64,000 nt of DNA from Allobosea sp. CRIB-10 (GTDB lineage: Bacteria; Pseudomonadota; Alphaproteobacteria; Rhizobiales; Beijerinckiaceae): assembly GCF_900112185.1 (NCBI RefSeq), contig NZ_FOKP01000013.1, forward strand, positions 62,001-126,000, in the 5' to 3' direction. A program made the position numbers and the translations under genes. Positions 44,497-53,403 of this stretch are shown piece after piece; position 1 is the first letter of the stretch; the number at the start of each line of letters is the position of its first letter. A model generated the notes under the pieces. It made no database searches and was not told where the DNA came from. It saw nothing but the letters and a program-made list of their open reading frames with translations.

Positions 44497-45224
44497 GCAA
44501 GGCCAGCGATAGCGGCCGCAAGCTGCCCGAGCTCTCGCGGCTCGAGGACAGGCTCGGCCACCGCTTCCGTGACCGGGCCCTGCTGGAGACGGCGCTTACC
44601 CATATGAGCGCCGATCCGCGCCGGATCGCGAGCTATCAGCGGCTCGAATTTTTGGGCGACCGCGTGCTCGGCCTCTCGGTCGCCGACATGCTGTTCACCA
44701 CCTATCCGCAGGCCGAGGAAGGCGACATGTCGCGCCGCCTCGCCGACCTCGTGCGCAAGGAGACCTGCGCGGCGGTCGCGAGCGCCTGGGATGTCGGGCC
44801 GCATCTGCGGCTCGGCGAGGGCGAAATCCTCTCGGGCGCGCGCAAGAACAAGGCGATCCTGGCCGATGCCTGCGAGGCGATCATCGGCGCCGTCTTCATC
44901 GATGGCGGCTATGGCGCGGCGCGCAAGCTGGTCGAGGCCGGCTTCGGCGAGCGGCTGCTGACGCCGGTAACGCCCTTGCGCGACGCCAAGACGGCGCTGC
45001 AGGAATGGGCGCAAGGCCAGGGCCATCCGACGCCGACCTATGCCGAGCGCGGCCGCTCGGGCCCCGACCATGCGCCGATCTTCCGCATCGCGGTGCGAAT
45101 CGGCTCTTTGGCCGAGGCCGAGGCCGAAGGACGCTCGAAGCGGCTGGCCGAGCAGGCGGCGGCCGAAGCCTTCCTGCGCCGGCAGGGATTGTGGAACGAA
45201 GGGGCGGAGGCTGACCATGGCTGA
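44493..45224 (+). CDS. rnc: Ribonuclease III
   Basis: RNase III cuts double-stranded RNA in rRNA maturation. The 243-residue protein has the nuclease motif YQRLEFLGDRVLGLSVADML with the acidic catalytic residues, ILADACEAIIGAVFIDGGY, and a C-terminal dsRNA-binding domain beginning DAKTALQEWAQGQGHPTPTYA. The start is GTG at 44493, coupled to lepB by a 4-base overlap; rnc overlaps era by 8 bases. Confidence 0.95.
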   Translation: MSKASDSGRKLPELSRLEDRLGHRFRDRALLETALTHMSADPRRIASYQRLEFLGDRVLGLSVADMLFTTYPQAEEGDMSRRLADLVRKETCAAVASAWDVGPHLRLGEGEILSGARKNKAILADACEAIIGAVFIDGGYGAARKLVEAGFGERLLTPVTPLRDAKTALQEWAQGQGHPTPTYAERGRSGPDHAPIFRIAVRIGSLAEAEAEGRSKRLAEQAAAEAFLRRQGLWNEGAEADHG

Positions 45225-46128
45225 AGGCGACCAGCAGACCCGCTGCGGCTTCGTCGCGCTGATCGGCGCGCCCAATGCCGGCAAGTCGACGCTGCTCAAC
45301 CAGCTCGTCGGCGCCAAGATTTCGATCGTTTCGCGCAAGGTGCAGACGACGCGCACCCAGGTGCGCGGCATCGCCCTCTCCGGTCAGACGCAGATCATCT
45401 TCGTCGACACGCCCGGCATCTTCGCGCCCAAGCGCCGTCTCGACCGCGCCATGGTGACGAGCGCCTGGGGCGGGGCGACCGATGCCGATTTGATCGGCGT
45501 GCTGATCGATGTCGGCCGCTTCGACCACGAGGAGAACACCGCGCTGCTGGAGAAGCTCGCCGTGCTGAAGCAGCCGAAGTTTTTGATCCTCAACAAGATC
45601 GACACGATCCCGAAGGAGAAGCTGCTCGCCATCACCGCGGCGGTGAATGAGAGCGCCACGTTCGAGACGACCTTCATGGTCGCGGCGCTGACCGGCTATG
45701 GCGTCAAGGACATCCTGAGCTGGCTGGAGACTCGGCTGAAGCCCGGCCCCTGGCTTTACCCGGAGGACCAGATCTCGGACGCGCCGCTGCGCTTCCTCGC
45801 CGCCGAGATCACCCGCGAGAAGATCTTCGAGCGCCTGCACGACGAACTGCCCTATCGCTCGACCGTCGAGACCGAGAGCTGGCAGCAGCGCCCGGACGGC
45901 TCGGTCCGGATCGAGCAGACGATCTATGTCGAGCGCGAAGGCCAGCGGAAGATCGTGCTCGGCGAAGGCGGCCAGACGATCAAGGCGATCGGCCAGAAGG
46001 CGCGTGTCGAGATCGCCGAGGCGGCCGAAGCGAAGGTGCATCTCTTCCTGTTCGTCAAGGTTCGGGAGAACTGGAGCGACGATCCGGAACGATATCGCGA
46101 GATGGGGCTGGAGTTTCCGAAAAGCTGA
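45217..46128 (+). CDS. era: GTPase Era
   Basis: Era binds the 3' end of 16S rRNA and is required for 30S maturation. The 303-residue protein has G1 GAPNAGKSTLLN, G3 VDTPG, G4 LNKIDTI, and a C-terminal KH domain near IVLGEGGQTIKAIGQKARVEI. The ATG at 45217 gives MAEGDQQTRCGFV; overlapping rnc by 8 bases. In relatives recO-parC follow; here a NYN-domain gene does. Confidence 0.96.
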   Translation: MAEGDQQTRCGFVALIGAPNAGKSTLLNQLVGAKISIVSRKVQTTRTQVRGIALSGQTQIIFVDTPGIFAPKRRLDRAMVTSAWGGATDADLIGVLIDVGRFDHEENTALLEKLAVLKQPKFLILNKIDTIPKEKLLAITAAVNESATFETTFMVAALTGYGVKDILSWLETRLKPGPWLYPEDQISDAPLRFLAAEITREKIFERLHDELPYRSTVETESWQQRPDGSVRIEQTIYVEREGQRKIVLGEGGQTIKAIGQKARVEIAEAAEAKVHLFLFVKVRENWSDDPERYREMGLEFPKS

Positions 46129-46305
46129 ATAGTGCGGCTTTCGCACGCGCAAATGGCAAAATTCGCTCGCAACCTTGCGCGGTACGCCGCATTCACCACA
46201 TAAACGCCGAAGGGCTGCTCGATTTGGAGCGCCAGCCTGACATTATTCAACCTTGATCCGTGCCGATTCTTATTGATCGACCGTATTTGAGCCAGGAGCC
46301 ATTAC

Positions 46306-46920
46306 ATGGCAGGTGAGCCGCGCATCGCGCTCTTCATCGACGGTGCCAATCTCTATGCGACATCGAAGCAGCTCGGCTTCGATATGGACTACCGACGTTT
46401 GCTCAAGGAGTTCCAGGGTCGCGGCAATCTGATCCGGGCCTTCTACTTCACGACACTGGTGGAAAGCGAAGAGTACACCTCGATCAGGCCGCTGGTCGAC
46501 TGGCTCGACTATAACGGCTACCGGGTCATTACCAAGGCCGCCAAGGAGTTCACCGACGCGACCGGCCGCCGCCGCGTCAAGGGCAATATGGATATCGAGC
46601 TGGCCATCGAAATGCTCGAGCTCGCCCCTCATCTCGACCACATCTACCTGTTCTCCGGCGATGGCGACTTCCGCCCGCTGGTCGAGGCGGTGCAGCGCAA
46701 GGGTGTCAAGGTCTCGGTGGTCTCTACCATCAACACCAATCCGCCCATGGTCGCCGACGATCTGCGCCGGCAATGCGACGAGTTCGTCGAGCTCGCCAGC
46801 CTGATGCAGAAGGTCGGGCGCGACCCGGCCGAGCGAGCCGCCCGGGCACCCGGCCAAGCCAATCCGGGGCTGGAGCGCCGCTATGGCATCCGCCAGGGCG
46901 ACGAGACGCCGGAAGGCTGA
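46306..46920 (+). CDS. NYN domain protein (LabA/DUF88)
   Basis: A 204-residue PIN-like NYN-domain protein, probably a metal-dependent ribonuclease. Acidic clusters are placed as in the family: ALFIDGANLYATSKQLGFDMD, KGNMDIELAIEM and YLFSGDGDFRPLVEAVQRKG. Widely conserved in alphaproteobacteria; function not established. GGAG precedes the ATG. It lies 177 bases after era on the same strand. Confidence 0.9.
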   Translation: MAGEPRIALFIDGANLYATSKQLGFDMDYRRLLKEFQGRGNLIRAFYFTTLVESEEYTSIRPLVDWLDYNGYRVITKAAKEFTDATGRRRVKGNMDIELAIEMLELAPHLDHIYLFSGDGDFRPLVEAVQRKGVKVSVVSTINTNPPMVADDLRRQCDEFVELASLMQKVGRDPAERAARAPGQANPGLERRYGIRQGDETPEG

Positions 46921-47038
46921 ACCTGCCCCACCCTCTCGCGTTGTCGATCGAAGAGCAGTGGCGTCGAGCCGCGGGCACTTGACCGCGACCGCGGCTCGCG
47001 CAAGCTCTGTTTCCGCAACGACACCCGGAGGGCACGCC

Positions 47039-47767
47039 TTGGAACGCCGCAGCTTTCTTACCGGCCTCGCCGCCGGCTCCGCCTTCGTGATCGCCCGCCC
47101 GGCGCTGGTCCTGGCACAGGCGGCACCAGCGCCGGCTCCAGCCGCCGCGCCATCGGTCTTCACGCTGCCGAAGCTCTCCTATGGATACGAGGCGTTGGAG
47201 CCGACCATCGACGCGCAGACCATGCGCATCCACCACTCGCTGCACCATCAGGCCTATGTGAACGGCGCCAACGCCGCCGCCGGCCAGTGGGAGGCGCTGA
47301 AGACCACGCCGATCGAGACGGTGCTGGCCGATCTCAGCGCCGCGCCCGACACTGTCCGCACCGCGGTGCGCAACAATGTCGGCGGTCACTGGAACCACAG
47401 CTTCTTCTGGGAGCTGATGACGCCCGGCGGCGCACAACAGCCCGGCACGGAGCTGAAGAGCGCGATCGATAGCGCCTTCGGCTCGGTCGACGAATTGACG
47501 AAGCGGGTCAATCAGGCCGGCGCCACGCGCTTCGGCTCGGGCTGGGCCTGGCTGGTCGTCGGCAAGGACAAGAAGCTCGCGATCATCTCGACGGCGAACC
47601 AGGACACGCCGCTCGAGCTCGGCGCCAAGGCGGTGCTCGGCGTCGATGTCTGGGAGCACGCCTACTATCTGAAATACCAGAACCGCCGGCCGGAATACCT
47701 CACCGCCTGGTGGAAGACAGTGAACTGGGACAAGTCGAACGAGAATTTCAAGAAGGCTATGGCATAG
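47039..47767 (+). CDS. Tat-exported Fe/Mn superoxide dismutase
   Basis: A 242-residue SOD. The N-terminus MERRSFLTGLAAGSAFVIARPALVLAQ is a twin-arginine signal peptide, so the enzyme is folded and metallated in the cytoplasm and exported. The metal ligands are His in QTMRIHHSLHHQAYV, His in GHWNHSFFWELM, Asp and His in GVDVWEHAYYLKYQNRR. The start is TTG at 47039 with GGAGG seven bases upstream. Fe versus Mn cannot be decided by eye. It is separate from the cytoplasmic SOD most relatives carry. Confidence 0.92.
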   Translation: MERRSFLTGLAAGSAFVIARPALVLAQAAPAPAPAAAPSVFTLPKLSYGYEALEPTIDAQTMRIHHSLHHQAYVNGANAAAGQWEALKTTPIETVLADLSAAPDTVRTAVRNNVGGHWNHSFFWELMTPGGAQQPGTELKSAIDSAFGSVDELTKRVNQAGATRFGSGWAWLVVGKDKKLAIISTANQDTPLELGAKAVLGVDVWEHAYYLKYQNRRPEYLTAWWKTVNWDKSNENFKKAMA

Positions 47768-47784
47768 CGAGGGAACTTCCCTCG
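47768..47784. terminator. Hairpin downstream of SOD gene
   Basis: CGAGGG-AACTT-CCCTCG is a six-pair perfect stem immediately after the SOD stop codon. There is no T run, so it is a weak terminator or transcript stabiliser only. Confidence 0.35.
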
Positions 47785-47827
47785 GCTTCTCCCGTTACGG
47801 TTGCAATGGGGAAGCCTGGGGTGGCGA

Positions 47828-48214
47828 ATGTCGCATGATGCCAGCGAGATCGCACGCGCCTGCTACCAGGCCTATGTCGACAACGATCGAACCGCGATCG
47901 AAGCGCTCATCGCCGAAGACTTCCACTTCACCAGCCCGCTCGACAACCGCCTCGATCGCACAGCCTATTTCGAGCGTTGCTGGCCCAACTGCGAGCGCAT
48001 CCGAGCCTGCGGGTTCAAGCGCCTCGTAGCGATCGGCGAAACGGTGTTCATCACCTATGAGGGCGAGGCGGTCGACGGCAAGGGATTCTGCAATACCGAA
48101 ATCCTGACGATCCGGGACGACAAGATCGTCGAGGTCGAGGTGTATTTCGGCTGGTCGCTTCCCCATCCGGCGCCGGAGGGAGAATTCATCGAGGCAAATG
48201 GGCTCACCGGCTAG
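47828..48214 (+). CDS. SnoaL-like / NTF2-fold protein
   Basis: A 128-residue protein of the NTF2-like (SnoaL) fold. SEIARACYQAYVDNDRTAIEALIAEDFHFTSPLD is the opening of the fold and VFITYEGEAVDGKGFCNTEILTIRDDKIVEVEVYFGW the C-terminal strands; its role may be isomerase or ligand binding, unknown. The stop codon TAG (48212-48214) lies inside the edge of the family E repeat that follows, so the last few codons may be recruited from the repeat. ATG at 47828 preferred to TTG at 47801. Confidence 0.78.
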   Translation: MSHDASEIARACYQAYVDNDRTAIEALIAEDFHFTSPLDNRLDRTAYFERCWPNCERIRACGFKRLVAIGETVFITYEGEAVDGKGFCNTEILTIRDDKIVEVEVYFGWSLPHPAPEGEFIEANGLTG

Positions 48215-48316
48215 AGCATTCTCGAGCGAAGTGGAGACCGGTTCGCGTGAAGAAAATGCGATAAAACAAGGATCTAGAGCAATTTCGCGATTCGAAGAAT
48301 TGCGAAATTGCTCTAG
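48211..48316. repeat. Palindromic intergenic repeat, family E, copy 1
   Basis: Starts CTAGAGCATTCTCGAGCG, continues GGTTCGCGTGAAGAAAATGCG, then the strong hairpin AGAGCAATTTCGC / GCGAAATTGCTCT (to 48316). It lies between convergent SnoaL and smpB genes. A longer copy is at 56266. Confidence 0.88.
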
Positions 48317-48331
48317 CCGGAGCCTCAGCGC

Positions 48332-48805
48332 CTACCCGCCCGTCTTCAGGATGCGGGCCTTGTCGCGGTTCCAGTCGCGGGTCTTCTCGGTCTCGCGCTT
48401 GTCGTGCAGCTTCTTGCCCTTGCCGAGGCCGAGCTCGACCTTCGCCCGGCCCTTGTCGTTGAAATAGACCTTGAGCGGGATGACGGTGTAGCCCTCGCGC
48501 TGGATCGCGCCCATCAGCTTGTTGATCTGGCGGCGATGCAACAGCAGCTTCCGCGGCCGGCGGACATCGTGGTTGAAGCGATTGGCTTCGAGATATTCCG
48601 GGATATGGGCGTTGAACAGGAAGAGCTCGTTGCCCATCGGGCCGGCATAGCTCTCGCCGATCGTCGCCTTGCCGCCGCGCAGCGACTTGATCTCGGTACC
48701 CTGCAACGCAATGCCGGCTTCCAAGGTCTCGGTGATGGCATAGCTGTAGCGCGCCTTGCGGTTGTCGGCCGCAAGCTTGTAGCGCTCTGGATCTGGCTTG
48801 CTCAT
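48332..48805 (-). CDS. smpB: SsrA-binding protein
   Basis: SmpB binds tmRNA and drives trans-translation. The 157-residue product has the canonical [36 protein letters not shown], and [31 protein letters not shown] at the C-terminal part. In relatives it follows dapA and precedes rpoZ; dapA lies upstream here as expected. Start at 48805 ([10 protein letters not shown]). Confidence 0.96.
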   Translation of the reverse strand: MSKPDPERYKLAADNRKARYSYAITETLEAGIALQGTEIKSLRGGKATIGESYAGPMGNELFLFNAHIPEYLEANRFNHDVRRPRKLLLHRRQINKLMGAIQREGYTVIPLKVYFNDKGRAKVELGLGKGKKLHDKRETEKTRDWNRDKARILKTGG

Positions 48806-48843
48806 CGAAACACTCCGGTAGTCGGCATGGCCGACTACCTCAC

Positions 48844-49737
48844 TTAAGCATTCAGCAGGCCGGCGTGAACCATGGCGCTGCGAATGACTTCGCCCGTCGC
48901 CGGCGTCACCGGCAGCAAAGGCAGGCGGACCTCTTCCTCGATCCGGCCGAGGCGCTTCAACCCATGCTTGGCGCCGGCAAGGCCCGGCTCCTTGAAGATG
49001 GCGTCGTGCAGCGGCACCAGCCGGTCCTGGATCTTCAGGGCGCCGGCGTAGTCGCCCTTGAGGGCGCAGGCCATCAGGTCGGCGCAGAGCTTGGGCGCGA
49101 CATTGGCGACGACCGAGATGCAGCCATGGCCGCCGGCGGCCATATAGGCCAGCGCCGTCATGTCCTCGCCCGAGAGCTGAATGAAGTCGGGGCCGAGCAC
49201 ATGGCGCTGCTGCGAGACACGGGCGAGATTGGCGGTCGCGTCCTTCACCCCGGCGATGTTCTTCAGCTCATAGAGCCGGGCCATCGTCTCGACCGACATG
49301 TCGACCACCGAGCGCGGCGGGATGTTGTAGATGATGATCGGGATGCCGATCGCGTCGTTCACCGCCTTGAAGTGCTGGTACATGCCTTCCTGGGTCGGCT
49401 TGTTGTAATAGGGCGTGACCACGAGCACGGCGTGCGCACCGGCCTTCTCGGCGTGCTTTGCCAGCGAGATCGCCTCGGTGGTGTTGTTCGAGCCGGCGCC
49501 GGCGATGACCGGCACCCTGCCCTTGGCCTGGTCGATGACGATCTCGGTGACGCGGCCATGCTCGTCATGGCTGAGCGTCGGGCTCTCGCCGGTGGTACCG
49601 ACCGGAACCAGCGCGGTCGAGCCGCTTTCGATCTGCCAGTCCACCAGCGCGCGCAACGTCGCCTCGTCGATCTTTCCGCCCTTGAAGGGCGTCACCAGCG
49701 CGGGCATAGAACCGGTGAGTGGCGCATGCTTGGTCAT
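48844..49737 (-). CDS. dapA: 4-hydroxy-tetrahydrodipicolinate synthase
   Basis: DapA condenses pyruvate and aspartate semialdehyde at the start of the lysine/DAP branch. The 297-residue TIM barrel has [33 protein letters not shown] and [14 protein letters not shown], with the Schiff-base Lys in [16 protein letters not shown] chose the ATG at 49737, the family start [18 protein letters not shown]; a longer frame upstream has no homology. It is divergent from slt, as in relatives. Confidence 0.96.
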   Translation of the reverse strand: MTKHAPLTGSMPALVTPFKGGKIDEATLRALVDWQIESGSTALVPVGTTGESPTLSHDEHGRVTEIVIDQAKGRVPVIAGAGSNNTTEAISLAKHAEKAGAHAVLVVTPYYNKPTQEGMYQHFKAVNDAIGIPIIIYNIPPRSVVDMSVETMARLYELKNIAGVKDATANLARVSQQRHVLGPDFIQLSGEDMTALAYMAAGGHGCISVVANVAPKLCADLMACALKGDYAGALKIQDRLVPLHDAIFKEPGLAGAKHGLKRLGRIEEEVRLPLLPVTPATGEVIRSAMVHAGLLNA

Positions 49738-49935
49738 GGACGGTCCTGAAAACGACAAAGTTCGGCGTGAAACGGTTTCCCGCCAAAAAAACAGGCGACA
49801 GACATAGCCTTTCAGCTGCAGTCCGCAAAGCCGGCAACCCATCAAAAATCGTGGCGGCATGGTTAGGACTTCCTAAAGCTCCCTGCGGGAGCATGGACTA
49901 TCGCTACGATCCGGCTTGCTTGGGGGGACCCCTTG

Positions 49936-52074
49936 ATGGCGCTATCGCCGGGCCGACGGTTCTTCGGAGCTGGCCTGACGCTTATCCTTGTTGCTGTTGG
50001 ACCCTGCTCGGCGGGCCCTGACGGCTCGCATCCGTTGCAGCTCGAGCGCCTGGCGCGCGTCGATACGAGCGACGATACCGGACCAGCGAGTGTCGATGTC
50101 GGCGTGACCGCCTCGCTCGCGCCGCAGACCGGGCCAGCTGCACCGCGCGTTCCACCGGCCGAGATCGCTCGGCCGGAAGAGCGTATCGATCTCGCCCCCC
50201 TCAAGAAGGCAGTCGCGGCCTACCGCGCCGGCAAGCTGGAGGAAGGCGACGCCATCGCTCGCGGCATCGACGACAAGGCGGTGCGCGGCATGCTCGAATG
50301 GGTGGCGCTGCGCAGTCTCGCCAATGTCGTCAGCTTCGAGCGCATCGCCGACTTCCTCGACGCCTTCCCGAACTATCCCGGCACGACGCCGTTCCGCCGG
50401 CGGGCCGAAGCGGCGCTGATCAACGACCGGCGCTCGCCCGAAATCGTCCGCGCCTTCTTCCATGGCCGCGAGCCGATCAGCCCGGCCGGGCGCGTCGCAC
50501 TCGCCCGCGCGCTGGCGGCCGAAGGCAAGCAGGACGAAGCGCAGGCTCTCGCCCGCCGGACCTGGCTCAAGGACCATCTCGGCACCGGGCTCGAGAAGAT
50601 CGTGCTCGACAATTTCGGCGACAAGCTCACCACCGCCGACCATCGCCTGCGCACCGAGCGCTATCTCTTCGCCGGCAAGAGCGAGGAAGCGCTGCGCAAT
50701 GCCGCGCGCGTCTCGCAGGACTATGTCGCGCTCGCCAAGGTCCGCCTCGCCAGCGCCAAGGCCAAGGGGCCGATCGCGCAAAAGCAGATCGACGCCGTGC
50801 CGGCGGCCATGAAGAAGGACATCTCCTTCGCCTTCCTGCAGGCGCAGCAGGCCCGCCGCTCCGGCAAGCCGGCCGATGCTGCCAAGGCGATCGCCGAGGT
50901 GCCACGCGACCCCGCCGTGCTCGGCGACGGCGACGGCTGGTGGGAGGAGCGCCGGCTGATCGCGCGCAAGCTGCTCGACGAGGGCGACGCCAGGGGTGCC
51001 TATGCGGTCGCCGCCGGCCATGGCGCCGAGGACACGGCCGAGCGCATCGACGCCGAATGGCATGCCGGCTGGATCGCCCTGCGCTTCGAGAAGGATGCCG
51101 AGCGGGCTGCGAAACATTTCGCCGAGGCCGCCAAGATCGCGGAGACGCCGATCTCGGTGGCGCGCACCACCTATTGGCAGGGCCGCGCCGCCGACGCACT
51201 CGGCAAGACCGAGGAGGCGAAGACCTTCTACAGCCGCGCCGCCGAGCACCCGGTCGCCTATTACGGCCAGCTCGCCCGCGCCCGGCTCGGCCTCAGCGAC
51301 CTGCCGGTGCGGCGCACCATGGCGGCGCCGCTGGCGCATCTGCCCGGTTTCAAGGCGGCCAAGCTGCTCTATGCGATCGAGGCGCCCGACCTCGCCGGGC
51401 AATTGCTGATCGATCTGTCGCAGCGCCTGCACGATACCGCAGCGCTCGAAGCGATCGCCGACATCGCCCGCCAGCGCGCCGACGCCAGGACCCTGCTCAC
51501 CATCGGCAAGATCGCGCTGCAGCGCGGCTTCCCGCTCGACGAGGCCGCCTTTCCGACCTTCGGCGTGCCGGAGTTCCCCTCGGTGGGAGACCCGATGGAG
51601 CGCGCCATCGTCCACGCCATTGCCCGCCAGGAAAGCGCTTTCGATCCCGGCGCGGTCTCGCATGCGGGGGCGCTCGGCCTGATGCAGATGATGCCAGCGA
51701 CGGCCCGCGAGACGGCGCGGCGGGCGCAATTGCCGTTCGAACTCGACAAGCTGACCAAGGACCCGCTCTATTCGGCCAAGATGGGCGCGGCCCATCTCAA
51801 CGACCTGCTCGGCGACTGGCGCGGCTCCTATATCCTGACCTTCGCCGCCTATAATGCCGGCTCGGGCAATGTGAAGAAGTGGATCACCGCCTATGGCGAC
51901 CCGCGCTTGCCCGAGGTCGATGCGGTCGACTGGGTCGAGCGCATCTCCTTCACTGAGACGCGCAACTATGTGCAGCGGGTGATGGAGAATCTGCAGGTCT
52001 ATCGCCAGCGCCTCAACCAGCGCACCGCCTACATGATCGACTACGATTTGAAGCGCGGCGGCAAGCGCGACTGA
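49936..52074 (+). CDS. slt: Soluble lytic murein transglycosylase
   Basis: A periplasmic enzyme that cleaves the MurNAc-GlcNAc link of peptidoglycan. The 712-residue protein has a hydrophobic signal (SPGRRFFGAGLTLILVAVG), a long alpha-helical superhelix (TPR-like) and a C-terminal SLT domain with AIARQESAFDPGAVSHAGA; the catalytic Glu is about residue 566 (codon at 51631). GLMQMMPATARETA and AYNAGSGNVKKW complete the site. Start ATG at 49936 follows GGGGGG by 8 bases. Confidence 0.94.
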   Translation: MALSPGRRFFGAGLTLILVAVGPCSAGPDGSHPLQLERLARVDTSDDTGPASVDVGVTASLAPQTGPAAPRVPPAEIARPEERIDLAPLKKAVAAYRAGKLEEGDAIARGIDDKAVRGMLEWVALRSLANVVSFERIADFLDAFPNYPGTTPFRRRAEAALINDRRSPEIVRAFFHGREPISPAGRVALARALAAEGKQDEAQALARRTWLKDHLGTGLEKIVLDNFGDKLTTADHRLRTERYLFAGKSEEALRNAARVSQDYVALAKVRLASAKAKGPIAQKQIDAVPAAMKKDISFAFLQAQQARRSGKPADAAKAIAEVPRDPAVLGDGDGWWEERRLIARKLLDEGDARGAYAVAAGHGAEDTAERIDAEWHAGWIALRFEKDAERAAKHFAEAAKIAETPISVARTTYWQGRAADALGKTEEAKTFYSRAAEHPVAYYGQLARARLGLSDLPVRRTMAAPLAHLPGFKAAKLLYAIEAPDLAGQLLIDLSQRLHDTAALEAIADIARQRADARTLLTIGKIALQRGFPLDEAAFPTFGVPEFPSVGDPMERAIVHAIARQESAFDPGAVSHAGALGLMQMMPATARETARRAQLPFELDKLTKDPLYSAKMGAAHLNDLLGDWRGSYILTFAAYNAGSGNVKKWITAYGDPRLPEVDAVDWVERISFTETRNYVQRVMENLQVYRQRLNQRTAYMIDYDLKRGGKRD

Positions 52075-52242
52075 GCGCCCTTCTCCTTCTGAAGCCCCTC
52101 TCCTCCCCGGCCCGCCGCAATAATCGCGACGCGAACCTATCCCATGCCTGGCAGCACACCGTCGCAATGATTGTTCCTGCCAATTGCAATATTTGAAACT
52201 TTCAAGTATCCGCCCTTCCAAACGCACGAGGGAGGAGTTCAG

Positions 52243-53403
52243 ATGCTGCCGGATATCGCCGCGCATGCGCCGACTTTGCAGGCTTGGCGCCGCGACCTTC
52301 ACGCCCATCCCGAAACCGCCTTCGAGGAAGTCAGGACCTCGGCCTTCGTGGCTGAGACGCTGGCCTCGTTCGGCGTCGCCGTGCATCGCGGCCTCGGCGG
52401 CACCGGCCTCGTCGGTGTGATCGAAGGCGCCGCACCCGGCCCGACCATTGGGCTGCGCGCCGACATGGACGCCCTGCCGATGGACGAGGAGACCGGGGCC
52501 GACTACCGCTCGACCGCGCCCGGCCGCTTCCATGGCTGCGGCCATGACGGCCACACGGTGATGCTGCTCGGCGCCGCCCGGCATCTCGCCGCCAACCCGC
52601 CCAAGCGCGGCAAGGTCCATCTGATCTTCCAGCCGGCCGAGGAGGTCGGGCTCGGCGCCAAGCGCATGATCGAAGACGGGCTGTTCGAGCGTTTCCCCTG
52701 CTCGGAGGTCTATGCGCTCCACACCATCCCGCTCTATGCCGAAGGCACCGCCGCGGTCCGCCCGGGCCCGACGCTCGCCGGCATCACCGCCTTCGAGGTC
52801 AGGATCGACGGTGTCGGCGGCCATGGCGCCGCGCCGCACACTACGATCGACCCGCTGCAGGTCGCGGCCCGGCTCGCGACCGAGATCTCCTCGATCGTCG
52901 GCCGGCATGTCGATCCGCTCGCACCGGCGGTGATCAGCCTCGGGCGGCTCACGGCCGGCACCGCGCCCAACATCATCCCGGCCTCGGCCGAACTCAGCGG
53001 CACGATCCGCACTTACGACCCGGCGGTCGAGGCGCTGATCCTCAAGAAACTCGACGCGATCTGCCAGGGCTTTGCGCTGATGTCGGGCTGCACGATCGTT
53101 TGCAGCCAGAAGGCGAGCTGCCTGCCCTGCGTCAACGATCCGCGTGCCGCGGCCGCCGCAGCGGCTACCGCCGGCGAGGTGCTCGGCGCCAGCCATGTCC
53201 ACACCGACATGAAGCCCCTGCCCTTCTCCGACGATTTCGCGCTAATGCTCGACCAGCGGCCGGGCGCCTACATCTTCCTCGGCCAGCCCGGGGCGATGTG
53301 CCACCACCCGACCTTCGATTTCGACGACCGTCTGCTGCCGGTCGGCGCCAGCATCCTCGCCCGCATCGCCACACGCCAGACCATGGAAGGGGCGAACGCA
53401 TGA
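52243..53403 (+). CDS. M20-family amidohydrolase
   Basis: A 386-residue binuclear metal hydrolase related to hippurate hydrolase/N-acyl amino acid amidohydrolases. Metal-binding motifs: GCGHDGHTVMLLG (His-Asp-His), PAEEVGLGAKRM (Glu-Glu), and LHTIPLYAEG and CHHPTFDFDD for the remaining histidines. A cysteine-rich dimerisation region occupies residues about 255-300. GGAGGAG lies 5 bases before the ATG. The stop overlaps the next start (ATGA), coupling it to the MHS symporter, which probably imports its substrate. Confidence 0.9.
   Translation: MLPDIAAHAPTLQAWRRDLHAHPETAFEEVRTSAFVAETLASFGVAVHRGLGGTGLVGVIEGAAPGPTIGLRADMDALPMDEETGADYRSTAPGRFHGCGHDGHTVMLLGAARHLAANPPKRGKVHLIFQPAEEVGLGAKRMIEDGLFERFPCSEVYALHTIPLYAEGTAAVRPGPTLAGITAFEVRIDGVGGHGAAPHTTIDPLQVAARLATEISSIVGRHVDPLAPAVISLGRLTAGTAPNIIPASAELSGTIRTYDPAVEALILKKLDAICQGFALMSGCTIVCSQKASCLPCVNDPRAAAAAAATAGEVLGASHVHTDMKPLPFSDDFALMLDQRPGAYIFLGQPGAMCHHPTFDFDDRLLPVGASILARIATRQTMEGANA

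Noticed and set aside
49942..53202. Open frame of more than 1,000 codons on the minus strand
   Set aside because: It lies opposite slt and the M20 amidohydrolase, both with catalytic motifs. It is the longest open frame in the region but arises from codon bias (G or C at position 3).
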